Positions 46,124-57,030 of a stretch of 64,000 nucleotides of DNA are shown one piece after another (positions within the stretch are counted from its first letter, which is position 1; the number at the start of each line of letters is the position of its first letter). The stretch is taken from NCBI RefSeq assembly GCF_907165205.1, contig NC_058191.1:32444064-32508063 (forward strand), in the 5' to 3' direction. This DNA is from Coccinella septempunctata (taxonomy: Eukaryota > Arthropoda > Insecta > Coleoptera > Coccinellidae). Below the pieces are notes generated by a model. The model had not been told where the DNA came from. It worked only from the letters and a program-made list of their open reading frames with translations, and made no database searches. Made by a program: the position numbers and the translations under genes.

Positions 46124-47065
46124 CGAGGATATATTAAAAATTTCTTAGCCTATTATAGAACCAAACGAAATTTCAATGTCAAAATATTTTATTACTCCTC
46201 TTTATTGGATAGGTACATTTATTACAGCGAACCTGCAACGTCTCTAGACCTTTCAAAAAAAAATGTTTCTTCTTGCTCTGCAAACCAGACCTGCACAGCT
46301 TTTATTACCTCCTCGTTGGAAGAAAATTTACGACCTTGTAAACTTTTTTTTAGTTGAGGAAAGAAATTATGGAGCCAAATCTGGTGAATAAGGAGGGTGT
46401 GATTCAAACCCTAAATCACATATTTTTTGCATGTTAACTTGAAATTTGTATGCAGGGGCGTTGTCCTGCAAAAACAAAACACCTTGGTATAGCTTTCTGC
46501 GTCTTTTCTCTTTAATTTTTTCTCGTAGAGTGATCAGTAATGTCGAATAGTAATCTCCGGTTATTTTTCTACCCTTATCCAAAGAATCAATCATGATTAC
46601 TCCATGGTAATCCTAAAAAAACTGAAGCAAGAACTTTACCAGCAGATTTTTGGACACGAAACTTCTTAGGTCTTGGAGAACCAGAGTGTCGCCATTCCAT
46701 CGATCGTTGCTTTGTTTCTGGATCGTCGAAATGTACCCAAGTCTCATCCATAGTAACAATTCCGTTCAAGAAGTCTACATCGTTTTCAAATCGAGCACAG
46801 ATCGATCGCGATGCTTCTACCCTTTCACGCTTTTGGTTAACATTCAGACATTTGGGGATCCATTTTGCAGCAATTTTTCTCATGTCCAAATTGACGTGAA
46901 ATATATGATGAACGCGTATGAAATATTCAATGCTTCACATATCCGTTTTAGTGCAATTCGACGGTCTGATGAAATCATGTCATGAACTGCAACGATATTT
47001 TCGAGACTGACACAGAAACTGGCCTTTCCGATCGGTCATCATCTTCAATGGAAAATTTACCTCTT
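46124..47065 (-). mobile_element. Mariner family 1, copy 4, 5' part missing
   Basis: The left end CGAGGATATATTAAAAATTT is preceded by TA (46122-46123). The sequence follows the family through the transposase to GGAAAATTTACCTCTT at 47065, and there stops abruptly. The promoter-proximal end and the other terminal repeat are missing. The palindromic hammerhead element starts 18 bases further on. Confidence 0.85.
46220..47065 (-). pseudogene. Mariner transposase lacking its N-terminus
   Basis: One frame (46889-46587) encodes KIAAKWIPKCLNVNQKRERV, then VTMDETWVHFDDPETKQRS, with the first catalytic aspartate intact, and SAGKVLASVF. A second frame (46594-46367) holds DKGRKITGDYYSTLLITL and the DNAPAYKFQVNMQ block. 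The third aspartate region follows in another frame (46407-46222). At least two frameshifts are present, and the helix-turn-helix region is deleted beyond 47065. Confidence 0.85.
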
Positions 47066-47105
47066 CCTACCAAACCAATTTTACGCTCCATCAAAGAAAA
47101 GCAGA

Positions 47106-47146
47106 TGCTGACCATGGTTTCGGTCTCATTCGACCTCGTCTGAGCA
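47106..47146 (-). ncRNA. Hammerhead ribozyme motif, left arm
   Basis: On the minus strand: TGCT (47146-47143), CAGACGA in place of the CUGANGA core (one substitution), a GGTC/GACC stem II around GAATGA, GAAA (47121-47118), CCATGG as a minimal stem III, then UC (47111-47110), the cleavage position. AGCA (47109-47106) follows and pairs with TGCT. Stem II begins with the canonical G-C pair directly after the core. The U-to-A change in the first core box should impair cleavage. Confidence 0.65.
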
Positions 47147-47259
47147 ACATAGTTTCTTCTCCGATGGAGAACATTTGGAATTTATGGACTCATATTATTG
47201 CCAGTATTGAATGAGAGTCAATCAATTCCAAACGTTCTCCATCGGAGAAGAAACTATGT

Positions 47260-47300
47260 TGCTCTGACGAGGTCAAATAAGACCGAAACCTTGGCCAGCA
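47260..47300 (+). ncRNA. Hammerhead ribozyme motif, right arm
   Basis: On the plus strand: TGCT (47260-47263), the exact core CTGACGA (47264-47270), stem II GGTC/GACC around AAATAA, GAAA (47285-47288), CCTTGG, then CC where the left arm has UC, and AGCA (47297-47300). The core and stems are canonical. The U-to-C change before the cleavage position is the only defect seen. The left arm is defective at a different place, so the consensus of the two arms is a complete type I hammerhead. Confidence 0.7.
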
Positions 47301-47323
47301 TCTGCTTTTCTTTGATGGAGCGT

Positions 47324-50300
47324 ACTCCATTTGGGGCCCTGACGATGGCAAATTGGCTAGTTCAATTCAGATCGTAACACTTGTTGATATTCATATCAGC
47401 GGGTGGTATGCATCTGATTTAATTCATAATAATATGTAATTATAGTAAAAACATTAACCGGGCATTTAGGCTAGCTCTGCTAGATATGGCAGGCCATAAT
47501 AAAAATGCAAATAAAGAATTCATAATAATATTTCAAATACGGCCTGAAATTAATATCAACTCAGGGAAAAAACAAAATACCCAATTTAAAATCAATCAAT
47601 AAATTATTTGTTTTTGTCCAGCCAGACATCCGACTAGCAAATTTCTGAGATTCAGTGAGAGCTGATTATAAAGCTCAATTTCCTGATAAATTGGTAAGGA
47701 CCGTATTTGGATGTTGTGCGCCCAGGGATGCATCCCTCATAATAGCTTATTTCCATTGTAATTCTCAGAATAATGGACGGACAAAGCAATCAGCATGGGC
47801 ATGATTGTCGGAAAGTGTACAGAAATACTCTTGAGATGACAGCTGTAGCTCGATATCTAGCTAGAGTCTGAGTGAGATGATTTGAATGAAATTTCATAAT
47901 AGAGGGAAATGCATAACAGAAACGCAATATCCTTGTTTATTGCATAAGCATTTGACAATAAGTACCTACAAATAAACTCGATAAATTAGACATTGTTGAT
48001 AACTTTGTCATATGTCGTCAAGTGTTCTTCCGTTGCTCTGTCAAGTTTGTGCATGAAAAAAAAAGTTTGGATGTGCACATCTGCGAATTGTATCCCTGTT
48101 TTTTTTTTACTTAGTTCAGGTTATGTTCGGTAGGATGTTCTACGACTGAATCAGATGACAAATATCATGATATTTATATATATCATGAAATGAAAAAATT
48201 CTAAGATGAGGTATTCAATAAGTTTTGAAATTTTCATGTAATCTTGGATGTCATATCCTACATTTCTTGATACCGTAAACCATTTCGATTAATGAATTCC
48301 AAAACTAAATTAACAGCAACATCATTATTCAGTGATTCTCGCCATCATGCGACCGCATGGAAATGCTAAATTCGGTTCAACTTCTCGCAACAAACTTTGC
48401 CGGAAGTTCGAAGCTCTGCGAAGAATTAAACAGATCCTGATGGTTACGTTTGACCACAGTTTCGTTAACTTATAGTTGATGACAGAATTCGGGATTCGAC
48501 GTTTGACCAGGCAAATAAGTCTCGAATCCAGTGATGTATCTGCAGTACTGTGGAACAATATTCTGGAATCAAAAACGTTTAACAGATCGGAGAAATACTT
48601 GTAATGAATAATTATATTTTTAATTGGATCGTTATTGATCTACAGAGTAGATTTAAATTAGCTTATATTTCAAATCTGAAAGAAAGGTTGCTCCATGATC
48701 ATGTTTTTGAAATTTCAGATGCGTCTAAAATATGGCAGAAATTTTCGTTTGAAGTTAGATTTACTTACCTTTATGTTCAAAATCACAGTTTTCGAACAGG
48801 TTTTCGGAAAGTTATTTGTAATTTATTTTCTCCGTTTCTTTATCATTCTGTATTAAGCTTCCTGCTCTTTGGTTTAAGTAATTTCTTATATTTAATGTGC
48901 TTGAATTCTTTCTTAAATTCTGAATCTATTGTTTTAAATTCTAGCAGGTGCAGTAAATATTCGTATTACTTTTTCTGAATTGTAGTTCACGTTTATTCAC
49001 ATCTATTTTAATTAACCCACCAATGGACCTACTCGTGCTGAAGACAATTTATTGTTAGTTTGTAGTTGAATGAGTAAGGAATAGCTAACAGTTTAATAGT
49101 TATTGGGTAATAACAATTATGGTGGGTTATGCAGAGTCCCTAAGAACTAAGACACAAGATAGGAACCAATCTAATTGGCAGACGTCTCAGTTCTCAGGAA
49201 TTCTGTGTAAATCCACCATTAGTGTTACGAATTTTTCACGTTTGCAATGAATATTTTTGTGATTTTCGCTTGAGAACAGAAGGTTTTGGGTTTGGTGCAC
49301 ACACACCGAGGATTATTGCAGTTAAGATAAGTTTTGATAGGCTTTGGTCATAAGAAGCAATGGAAGATGCCATTGACTTAAGCATTACATTTCATATTAG
49401 ACTCCATATTCTAAAATTTTTTTTCAAATATTTTTCAAAAGAACCATTTTGCACATAAATTGGTTGTTTTACTCCACATATGTACCAGGTTTACCGCACT
49501 TTATAGGAAACTGTTATCTCAAATAAATAAAAGAAATAAGTATATGATGACAGATATCAGAATAACTCTATTGTTTCAAGAAATCACAGTAAACAAAGTC
49601 TCTATGATATGATATCGAATTGTCGTTCAGATATACAGAAACAGAATGATACGGCTCTGAAAGCTGTGCGGTTTCTAGTTACCGTAGTTTTGGATGTGTG
49701 CGGAAGCAGAACGCGATAGAAATAGATGCAACTGTTTACAGAACAATGGGGATGTTTACTTCTGCTGGATAAACTACGTCTATTTGTGTTTGTTAAATCT
49801 TGCGTCATTCAGTTAAGATATTCTGGTCTGAAAATGCGTCCTGAAGAATATTCAGACATGTTGTGTCTAAATAGCTTCCATGGCGGCTGAAACTCCGAAA
49901 CAAATTGCGTCTCAGATAGCATATAAGTGGTTAGAGATTGTCCGGAGTTGAGATTACGCTGGTGAAAATAGAAGAAATATTGCGTCGAAAACAGCAAGTT
50001 TTCCCTTTGTCCGCTCTATCGTCTAATGGTTATTAAATGAGGATGGCATTCTTTGCTACGAGACGGAGCTTATGGCAGGCTTCGTGGATTCCACTCGAAA
50101 GTTCTTGTAACTTCTGAGAGAAGGCTGGTTCCAGGCTGAAAATGAAACAATAAATCTCTGAATTAATTAGCCCTTTTTCGTCGGGATAATGCTTTTAAAA
50201 TTCTGAAAATTATTATGAGAAGCAGAATGCTATTAATTGTAGTAATTAAGGAAAGGGATATTGAGACAAATGATGATTTTATTACATCAACAATAGATGT

Positions 50301-52810
50301 AGAAGTTCTGGCGGTTAACCAAGAATTTCTCGTCTTTGGAAAATTCAGTTCTATTTTTCTACACACAGAAATTTTTGAACAATTGAATAGGAAGAGACAA
50401 AACTGCCACCCTGACCAGACCATAATATCTTTCCCAACTGTTCTGTAAAAAAAAATGCCAAAATAAGTTTTTCCACAGTATTGTTAATATCTCGTTTCCA
50501 ACTCATTTTATGACGAAAAAACTCGTTTGAATTAGTACTCTAGCCTCAGCCGAAGAACTTGAAGAATGTCTACCTGAAAATTTTGCTTTTTCTGAAAATA
50601 CTAATATCTTACAGAATCATTTAATAAAATATTTTGAAATTTGCTCCAAATAATTTACTGAATTGTGTTAATTTTTGTGTTTTTATGACTATATACCAGT
50701 CATAAATACATAACTGCATAACTGAAATTGTCATTTTATACGATTCTTTGTGTGCATTTTGCTTGCACTCGTATTTTTACATGATCCTGCTGAAAAATCA
50801 TGAAATATTTTTGTTTGTCAGTATCGATATAAATAACAGAACATAATACAACACTTTTTTCAATCTAAAAAGCATCAGAACTCCGAAAAATCAAGAGGGA
50901 CCAAAACGACACATAGCCCATTAATGTAGTTAGCCTTCAACAAGGTCTTATTCTGTCATATTTCTCATAAAGGCGAAAAACTTATTGCAAATTGCAGGAA
51001 TAATTGTTATAACGTTGCACGAAATTGTCTAATAAGCGAATCCAAAAGATAATTTGCAAATTCTATCACATTTGACTGAGGATGAAATAGGAATCTTGAC
51101 CAATCATATAAGTGGTCACCAAATTCGTCTCAGAAACGCAATAAGAACTGCAACGGGCAAAATTGTAATTGGTCATGCTCCATCTTGAAGTTTGATGTGG
51201 TTTTTCAATTCCTTTTCTGTTCCGTTCAAATATTTCCGTGATTGAATTAACAAATTCAGCAGCAGTGAGTGGCCCAGATTCAGGAAGGTATCACGCTTCA
51301 CAATTAGATTGAATGAAATTAAATTTCAAACAGACGTACCTGAAATATATTCTGAATCATTAGGAACAGTCGTAGTGTATTCGTATGTGGTAGATGTTGC
51401 ATTAAATGAACGAAACTTTTCGGCTTACCGTGTGGGATTCCCAATTTGTGTTTCATGAGCGAGAATAATATGCAGGATTCGTCTAACCAGAAACAAAATT
51501 GGTGATGAGATTACATATATTATGAGTAACTCGATGTGTGTTACTCTCGTAATGCAACCGGGTAGATTGATAGTGTCTGACGTGAGATTTCAACATTCAA
51601 CACCGAGAAGAGGGTAGGAAATGGCCAGAAGCATCCAACTATATACTGAAAGTCCGCATTCTATTGAAATTTCATAACGAATGACAAGATTAACTTATAA
51701 TTTATTAGTTTGAATAATAATTTTTTCTGAGGTTTCTGAGTTACCTTTTTTAATTTTTTACCGAATAAAAACCTTTCTTAAAATATGTAATAAGGTAATT
51801 AATCTCATCAATTTGAAGTGACTGAATTTAACTCTTCTACATCTGCAAAGTGATTGATTTCTCTTCATTTCATCAAATTATTTCCATTGAATTTGAAATT
51901 AAATATGAATTCAGATGTGTTATGATGCATTATGCCAACAAAAAATCCATGAATATAGAATTTTTCGTTTTGAAAATATCAACTTTTTTCTATTCCTTAT
52001 CCCAACCCTGTATATGTCCGATATCCTGTAAATGCTTTGCTTATTCTGGAAAAATACTTTATATTCAGCCAGTGCTCCTGAAGCGAAAAATGCTTGATGA
52101 ATATTATATCAATTTCCTGCCTCAGTTGTTACACTCTAACTGACTTTTCAAAACTAATGACTCATTCGAAAATTCTGGTACTTTATATGACTGTTTGTTT
52201 CAGCCACAAAAAAACACACTTATAACTATGAACTTTCAAGGCGCTCTCAAGTGTTTGGTCTATCAATTTCAATTCTTTCTCGACCATTCTCCATCAATCA
52301 TTACTTTTGTCGTTTATTTCGAGCGTAAAAGTTTCGGAAAGTTATAAGCTCTAATATAAGAGAAAGAAACGTACCGATAAAATTGATTTTCTCTGGAACG
52401 TGCGGACACTATTGATATTTTTCGAGATTTCATGGAGCTATCATTCTTTTCGAATGATATACGAAAATCTAGGTACATTTTTGACATTTAATAACTACCT
52501 ACCGAGTATTTCTGAAAAAATAGGAATGAAACATATTTGATATGGATGAAATGTTAATTTTATATTTGTTTGATGTGATTTCATTTTCATCTGCATGAAA
52601 GGTGTGCTGCCACTCGCTTTGCAGTTTTAGAGTTCTGATGGCCTCCAACTGCAGCATGCCTTCAGGGAGGTAACATACTAACTTGTTCCTTGCGCAAAGC
52701 ACTTTTTGAAATAGGCTTGTAATCGTATGCCATTCTGTAACTAGGAGATCATGGGATTCTTCCTCCTTTTTTTCTCAGAATCTACACTCGTCAGTTCTGC
52801 TAGCCTAGCC
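47324..52810. other. 5.5 kb without recognisable genes
   Basis: AT-rich DNA. The largest frame (48604-48978, 124 codons, hydrophobic and Phe/Tyr/Ser-rich) has the composition expected of translated AT-rich sequence. I see no transposon domain, RNA gene or clear repeat. Confidence 0.45.
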
Positions 52811-53001
52811 TAAGTCCAGGCGCAAATAGAAACGAAGGTAAGTGAGGAAACGCAGCGTGAGTTTTTGTGAAACATAGAAAAGAACAAGACCGCGCAAACA
52901 AAGCGTGACAGTGACTTGTCAAATAGTACGTGCAGCGTAGAAAAAAGCTAAGACACCCTGCGTTATCCACCAACCTGCGTTTCATTTTGCGCCTGGCCTA
53001 A
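52811..53001. mobile_element. 191-bp MITE with CAGGCGCAAA ends (hAT-like?)
   Basis: The left end TAAGTCCAGGCGCAAATAGA and the inverse of the right end TTAGGCCAGGCGCAAAATGA match over about 24 bp. The interior is GC-richer than the flanks and non-coding. The CAGGCGC core suggests a hAT-type element, but I could not identify an 8-bp duplication. Confidence 0.65.
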
Positions 53002-53022
53002 AGGTTTGTTTCCTTAGTGCGC

Positions 53023-53178
53023 GCATGCACTGGCTGCAGAATGTGACTACTGCGCCTGTCGCACCGACTGCACATACGCAACTGCCAAGTAGCACTGCAT
53101 CAGTGTTGCAGTGCTACAGAATGTGACAGCTGCTTGGTATATGCGTATGAGTATTCACATTCTGTAACCACTGCATGC
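53023..53178. mobile_element. 156-bp foldback MITE
   Basis: GCATGCACTGGCTGCAGAAT at the left and the inverse of GCATGCAGTGGTTACAGAAT at the right form terminal repeats. The internal parts, with CATACGCAACTGCCAAG and its inverse, also pair, so most of the element is one hairpin. It lies 21 bases from the previous MITE. Confidence 0.7.
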
Positions 53179-53871
53179 ATCCTACTCATTACCGAATCCC
53201 TTAATCCTTAACTTATTCCCACTTCAATGTTATCCTACCGTCTCTTCATTACCTTCAGATGGTCTCTTCCGTCAGTGTCAAAGGAGACAATTTTGGTAGA
53301 TTTGAAATGACAGATCTGTCTGTGAGCCGGACTTCGGTGTTTGTGTCTGTACTTAAACTTTGTTCGCTTTACATTCAGAGGACCATTTTTCGACTCTGGA
53401 TATTCTAGTTTGTACGTGTGAAACTCTTTTAATGAGTGAATTATCATCCACACCAAAAAGAGTTCGGTTTGGTGATCCAGAATTAGAAAGTATCTTGCCC
53501 ACCCAAAATTGAGAGAAAGACATATCTCTGCAAAATTTGTCACAAGTCGACTTCTTTAGAATGTGCTTGCAATTTTCGTTTTTTTTTTGAGGATAAGATA
53601 ATAGAGTTTTCGATATTGTTATCCTTGATTTCTATTCCTGAGATAACAGGTCATTTTATTAATGCGTATTCTGTCAATTTGGTGATAGTAGAAGGTTCTA
53701 AGAAAAATGGACAGAAATTCAACAAATTTATTCGGTATTGTACAATTTTGAAATGAAATAAATATAGAAAAAAACAACATGATTAATTTTTTTGTCAGGA
53801 AACAAACCTAGAATGGATACAATTATTTTCATAAGAATATCAATATTTTATATTTTAATAACTGCATTTGT
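53179..53871. other. No recognisable feature
   Basis: A 102-codon minus-strand frame (53543-53235) has no recognisable domain. Otherwise AT-rich non-coding DNA. Confidence 0.4.
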
Positions 53872-53992
53872 ACAGGGTGGGCAAAATTGGTGATACCTAA
53901 GCTACAACTTTTTCAACCCAAAGATAGAGGAAAATTCATGGCACATTACGGTCGTCTTTTTTTCAGGTATTACCAATTTTTCCCACCCCTGT
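53872..53992. mobile_element. 121-bp MITE with 27-bp terminal repeats
   Basis: ACAGGGTGGGCAAAATTGGT at the left and the inverse of ACAGGGGTGGGAAAAATTGG at the right continue to matching ATACCT. The arms account for nearly half of the element. Non-coding. Confidence 0.75.
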
Positions 53993-55362
53993 TGATTGCT
54001 TTAAGCATGTTTTTTCCGTGATCCAGGTACTGGAAGAAGAATTGAATCTTGAAGTGTTGACACTCCCAAGAAAGTTTTGAAGTGATCTAGACCTTGAAGA
54101 TTTCGCCATAGTGTATTTCTTTATGTCTTTCTTATCGTTCGTAACTATTCCTTGAAGCGAATTTTTTTTAAATACCATATAGATTTTTCGGTCCAGTAAA
54201 AGGTGTATCTGAAAAGTACCGTGTCCTTCCAATTTTTTTTATCCCCGTATTAGTGATCCCGATTTTATTAGCCAACCTCGTTCGAACAAGCTCTACACTT
54301 CAAAACCACGAAAAATCTTTTTTAATCTTTTCACGTTTTGGTTGTGGTCACATTAGAAGGATTTGTTAATTAATGCTGTAATTAATAGGGGGAAAATTCT
54401 TCATCCACTCTGTTGCGTTGCTGCTGTGGGATCTCCCGAACATGGCGCTCAACTGGCTGGTGAAACAATTCATACCGCCAATGAAAATGAAGCGTCCGAA
54501 TCAGTTTCGCAGTTGCCCGGCCGTCCGTTATAGGGATAACGCGAAAATACTTCCTGACGTGTACTTCAATGAAAGGTACCTGTAGTTTAATTAAAATGTG
54601 GTCAAGTTCAATATTCTCCGAACGCTTGTTGGACGCATTCGTGGTAATTTCCACCTTTTTCGCTCCCCATTTAACCAAATCGCAATTAACGAGTTGGCGA
54701 GTTATTCCTTTGTTTCTCTTGAAACGGCACGATTTTAACGTTCAATCTGGGCAATGCAATGTTTCGTTTTCTGCGGCTACAGCAGGAGCGAGGGTTCACA
54801 AACGAGTTTTCATTCAGCATTGGATATTTCGAGGTTCTCTCGCCGAAGAATTCCCAACCAATTACCTCACAGCCGAAATTCTTCATACGGGATCAATGTG
54901 CCGTTTCTGCTGAGTATCAAAGCACTCAATCGAATACTTTTATTAATATTATTCAAAATACCATGCAGCTACAACGACTCATTGATCCATCATGCTCTTC
55001 TGATAGTTCCTCAGCTTTTATGGCTTCCAAAACCTTGAATTTCCGTCCACAAAACAGTAACTGAGAGCCAGGAGGTCAAGAAATATTCACATTTACCTAA
55101 AAAACAGTAAAATCATAAAGTTAGATCCGTAGTTCTTATTCAAACAGACTCTTCTGATCATATTTTTTCCATTGTTCTTTAAAGAAGCTTAAGTGCTTCT
55201 ACACAATTTCTCCTGAAATTCAGATATTGGGACAGAAAACCCATAAAAAGTTTAAAGTAGAATACAAGAAGCATTTACTCAAAACCTTCTGCAATCAATT
55301 ATTTTTGTTGCGACGCGTTTTATGTCCAAAGTTTAAACATCAGTGTACTCGGCCATTCCGTA
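53993..55362. other. No assigned gene; GC-richer patch at 54390-54950
   Basis: Between 54380 and 55060 overlapping frames of 66-101 codons occur on both strands in less AT-rich DNA. None shows a domain I recognise. It could be a conserved non-coding element or a decayed exon, but nothing supports a specific call. Confidence 0.4.
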
Positions 55363-57030
55363 TACAGGGTGTATTCAAAAGTGAAGCTTTTTTTAACAGA
55401 AGGTAGAACTAGTCAAAATAAAGCGTTTCACCAAATTTCACCTATAAAAACCTTTCAAAATGACAAAGTTGATTTTCTCATCTAGGGTCGTAATACACCC
55501 TAGAACGTTTTTTAGCTAAATTATCGCAAAGCAATGGAAAAGACTGAAGAATTCGACCATGTGGTTTCGTTTTTCGGATTGCCGAATTTTTCTCATTATT
55601 TTTTAGCAATTAAACGATTTTATGAAATGGCTCATTTCGATACCAACTGACAGAAGAGATATAGAGTCATTCGGGGTAACTGAGCGCAGTGGGTAAGTGT
55701 GCGCAGTGCGTATATCTCGACTATGCAATGTATGAAAGAGGGGTTCATTTGGGTGAAGCAAGGGCGCAGAATCCCCAGATTAGTTTTTCATAGGAGTGCG
55801 CCGTGCCACGTTTCTTGAACTTTTTACAGGTCCAAGTTCCGAGTCCGACATTGTTAAACAATATTTTATTCTATCATGGGCATATTAATCTATATATATT
55901 ATGAAAAATTTTAGGTTCTCTTAGCTGCTCAACTCTATAAGAACGTCAATTCAAATTTTGGCTTACTGGAGAAAGTGTGCGCGGGTAAGTGTGCGCTTAG
56001 ATTCATTATATGGGCATTAGTTCAGTGAGGAATAAATTATGACATTATTGATATTCTTGGTTAAGACTCGATCAATATTGTCCTATTTGTTCAGAAAAAT
56101 ATAAAGAGCCACTAACAAGGAAATCTATCAAGTGTTGTGTTCACCAAGAATTGTGGCACGAACAATAATGCACTGCTTGTAAAAAGGCGCTTCTGTATTG
56201 ACCATAAGCAGCATTTCTCTAATATTGTAACATTTTGATGACATTATTTTGTAATTTGTTTTGATTGTGTGGTTCACTAAGCACTGCGTTCACTTACCCC
56301 GTGAGGGTGCGCACACTTACTCGCAATACGGGGCATGTGAACGCACTCCGACTTTCTGTAAATGTTTTTTGCGGAAAGAAAACGTTTTGTTTTGTTTGCT
56401 TTTTGATGTTTTCTTATAGATTAGAAAATTCTCTATCTTATGAATATGTTTTAGTTTCATAGCTTCAACATTTGAAACAGGGTATGGCTTGAAATGCAAA
56501 AGTGCGCACAGTTGCCCCAAATGACTCTAGGACAAAAGTTGAAAATAGAATAATACTTCAAAATCTCACCAATAAAATTCGTTTAAATTATTCACGAATT
56601 TTTTTACAACGGGCATTACAATCTTCTTGTTCGAACATTCCAATAATCGTCGTAAAAATGGGATGAAATGGGGAAACATCATAGCACCTTTTCGACATAA
56701 CCAACATATGTATTTTCAAGAAACTGCCTCGATTTTCTACATTTTTTTCATTCTATATTGCACGATACAACAATTATTCTCTCAAGTATCCTGATGCCTT
56801 TAATCCGATGAACTTGGTACTGAACCATTTATTGTCCAGCCATATGTTTATGTTTTGTTTCGTTTTTCCAAAACGGAGTCATCTTCCACAGTCGCGTACT
56901 TGAAATTCAATGAAATTTTGTCGAATTTCTAGTGGTTGTATCTCAACCATCTTGGATACTTTATAGACACAATTTTTGGTGAAACGACTTATTTCGATGA
57001 GTTCTTCTCTAAAAATAAAAAAAGCCTGAA
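55363..57030 (-). mobile_element. MITE family B, copy 3, interrupted by another MITE
   Basis: It starts TACAGGGTGTATTCAAAAGT and, with its interior, reads as the inverse of the copies at 17545 and 33632 (inverse GGCTGAGATACAACC-like block at about 56936-56955). The right end near 57000-57030 is degraded. An 868-bp element (55662-56529) sits inside. Without it the flanks join as in the uninterrupted copies. Confidence 0.75.
55662..56529. mobile_element. 868-bp MITE with AAGTGTGCGC subterminal repeats
   Basis: The ends TAGAGTCATTCGGGGTAACT and the inverse of TAGAGTCATTTGGGGCAACT form terminal repeats with TA at each junction. Comparison with the uninterrupted family B copy (ACAGAAGATACTTAGGACAC) shows where it inserted. 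The motif AAGTGTGCGC occurs at 55695, 55973 and 55987, and inverted at 56309. The interior has no transposase. Confidence 0.75.

Larger units (their letters stand above)
47083..47323. repeat. 241-bp palindromic element with a hammerhead motif on each arm
   Basis: The sequence is a near-perfect palindrome. ACGCTCCATCAAAGAAAAGC at 47083 is inverted at 47304-47323, and GATGGAGAACATTTGGAATT at about 47163 is inverted at about 47224-47243. Only a few central bases are unpaired. Each arm carries the same hammerhead-type motif, minus strand on the left and plus strand on the right. No protein is encoded. It begins 18 bases after the truncated mariner copy. Confidence 0.8.

Noticed and set aside
48604..48978. 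124-codon open frame
   Set aside because: The composition is that of translated AT-rich DNA (Phe, Leu, Ser, Tyr), with no domain and no second copy.
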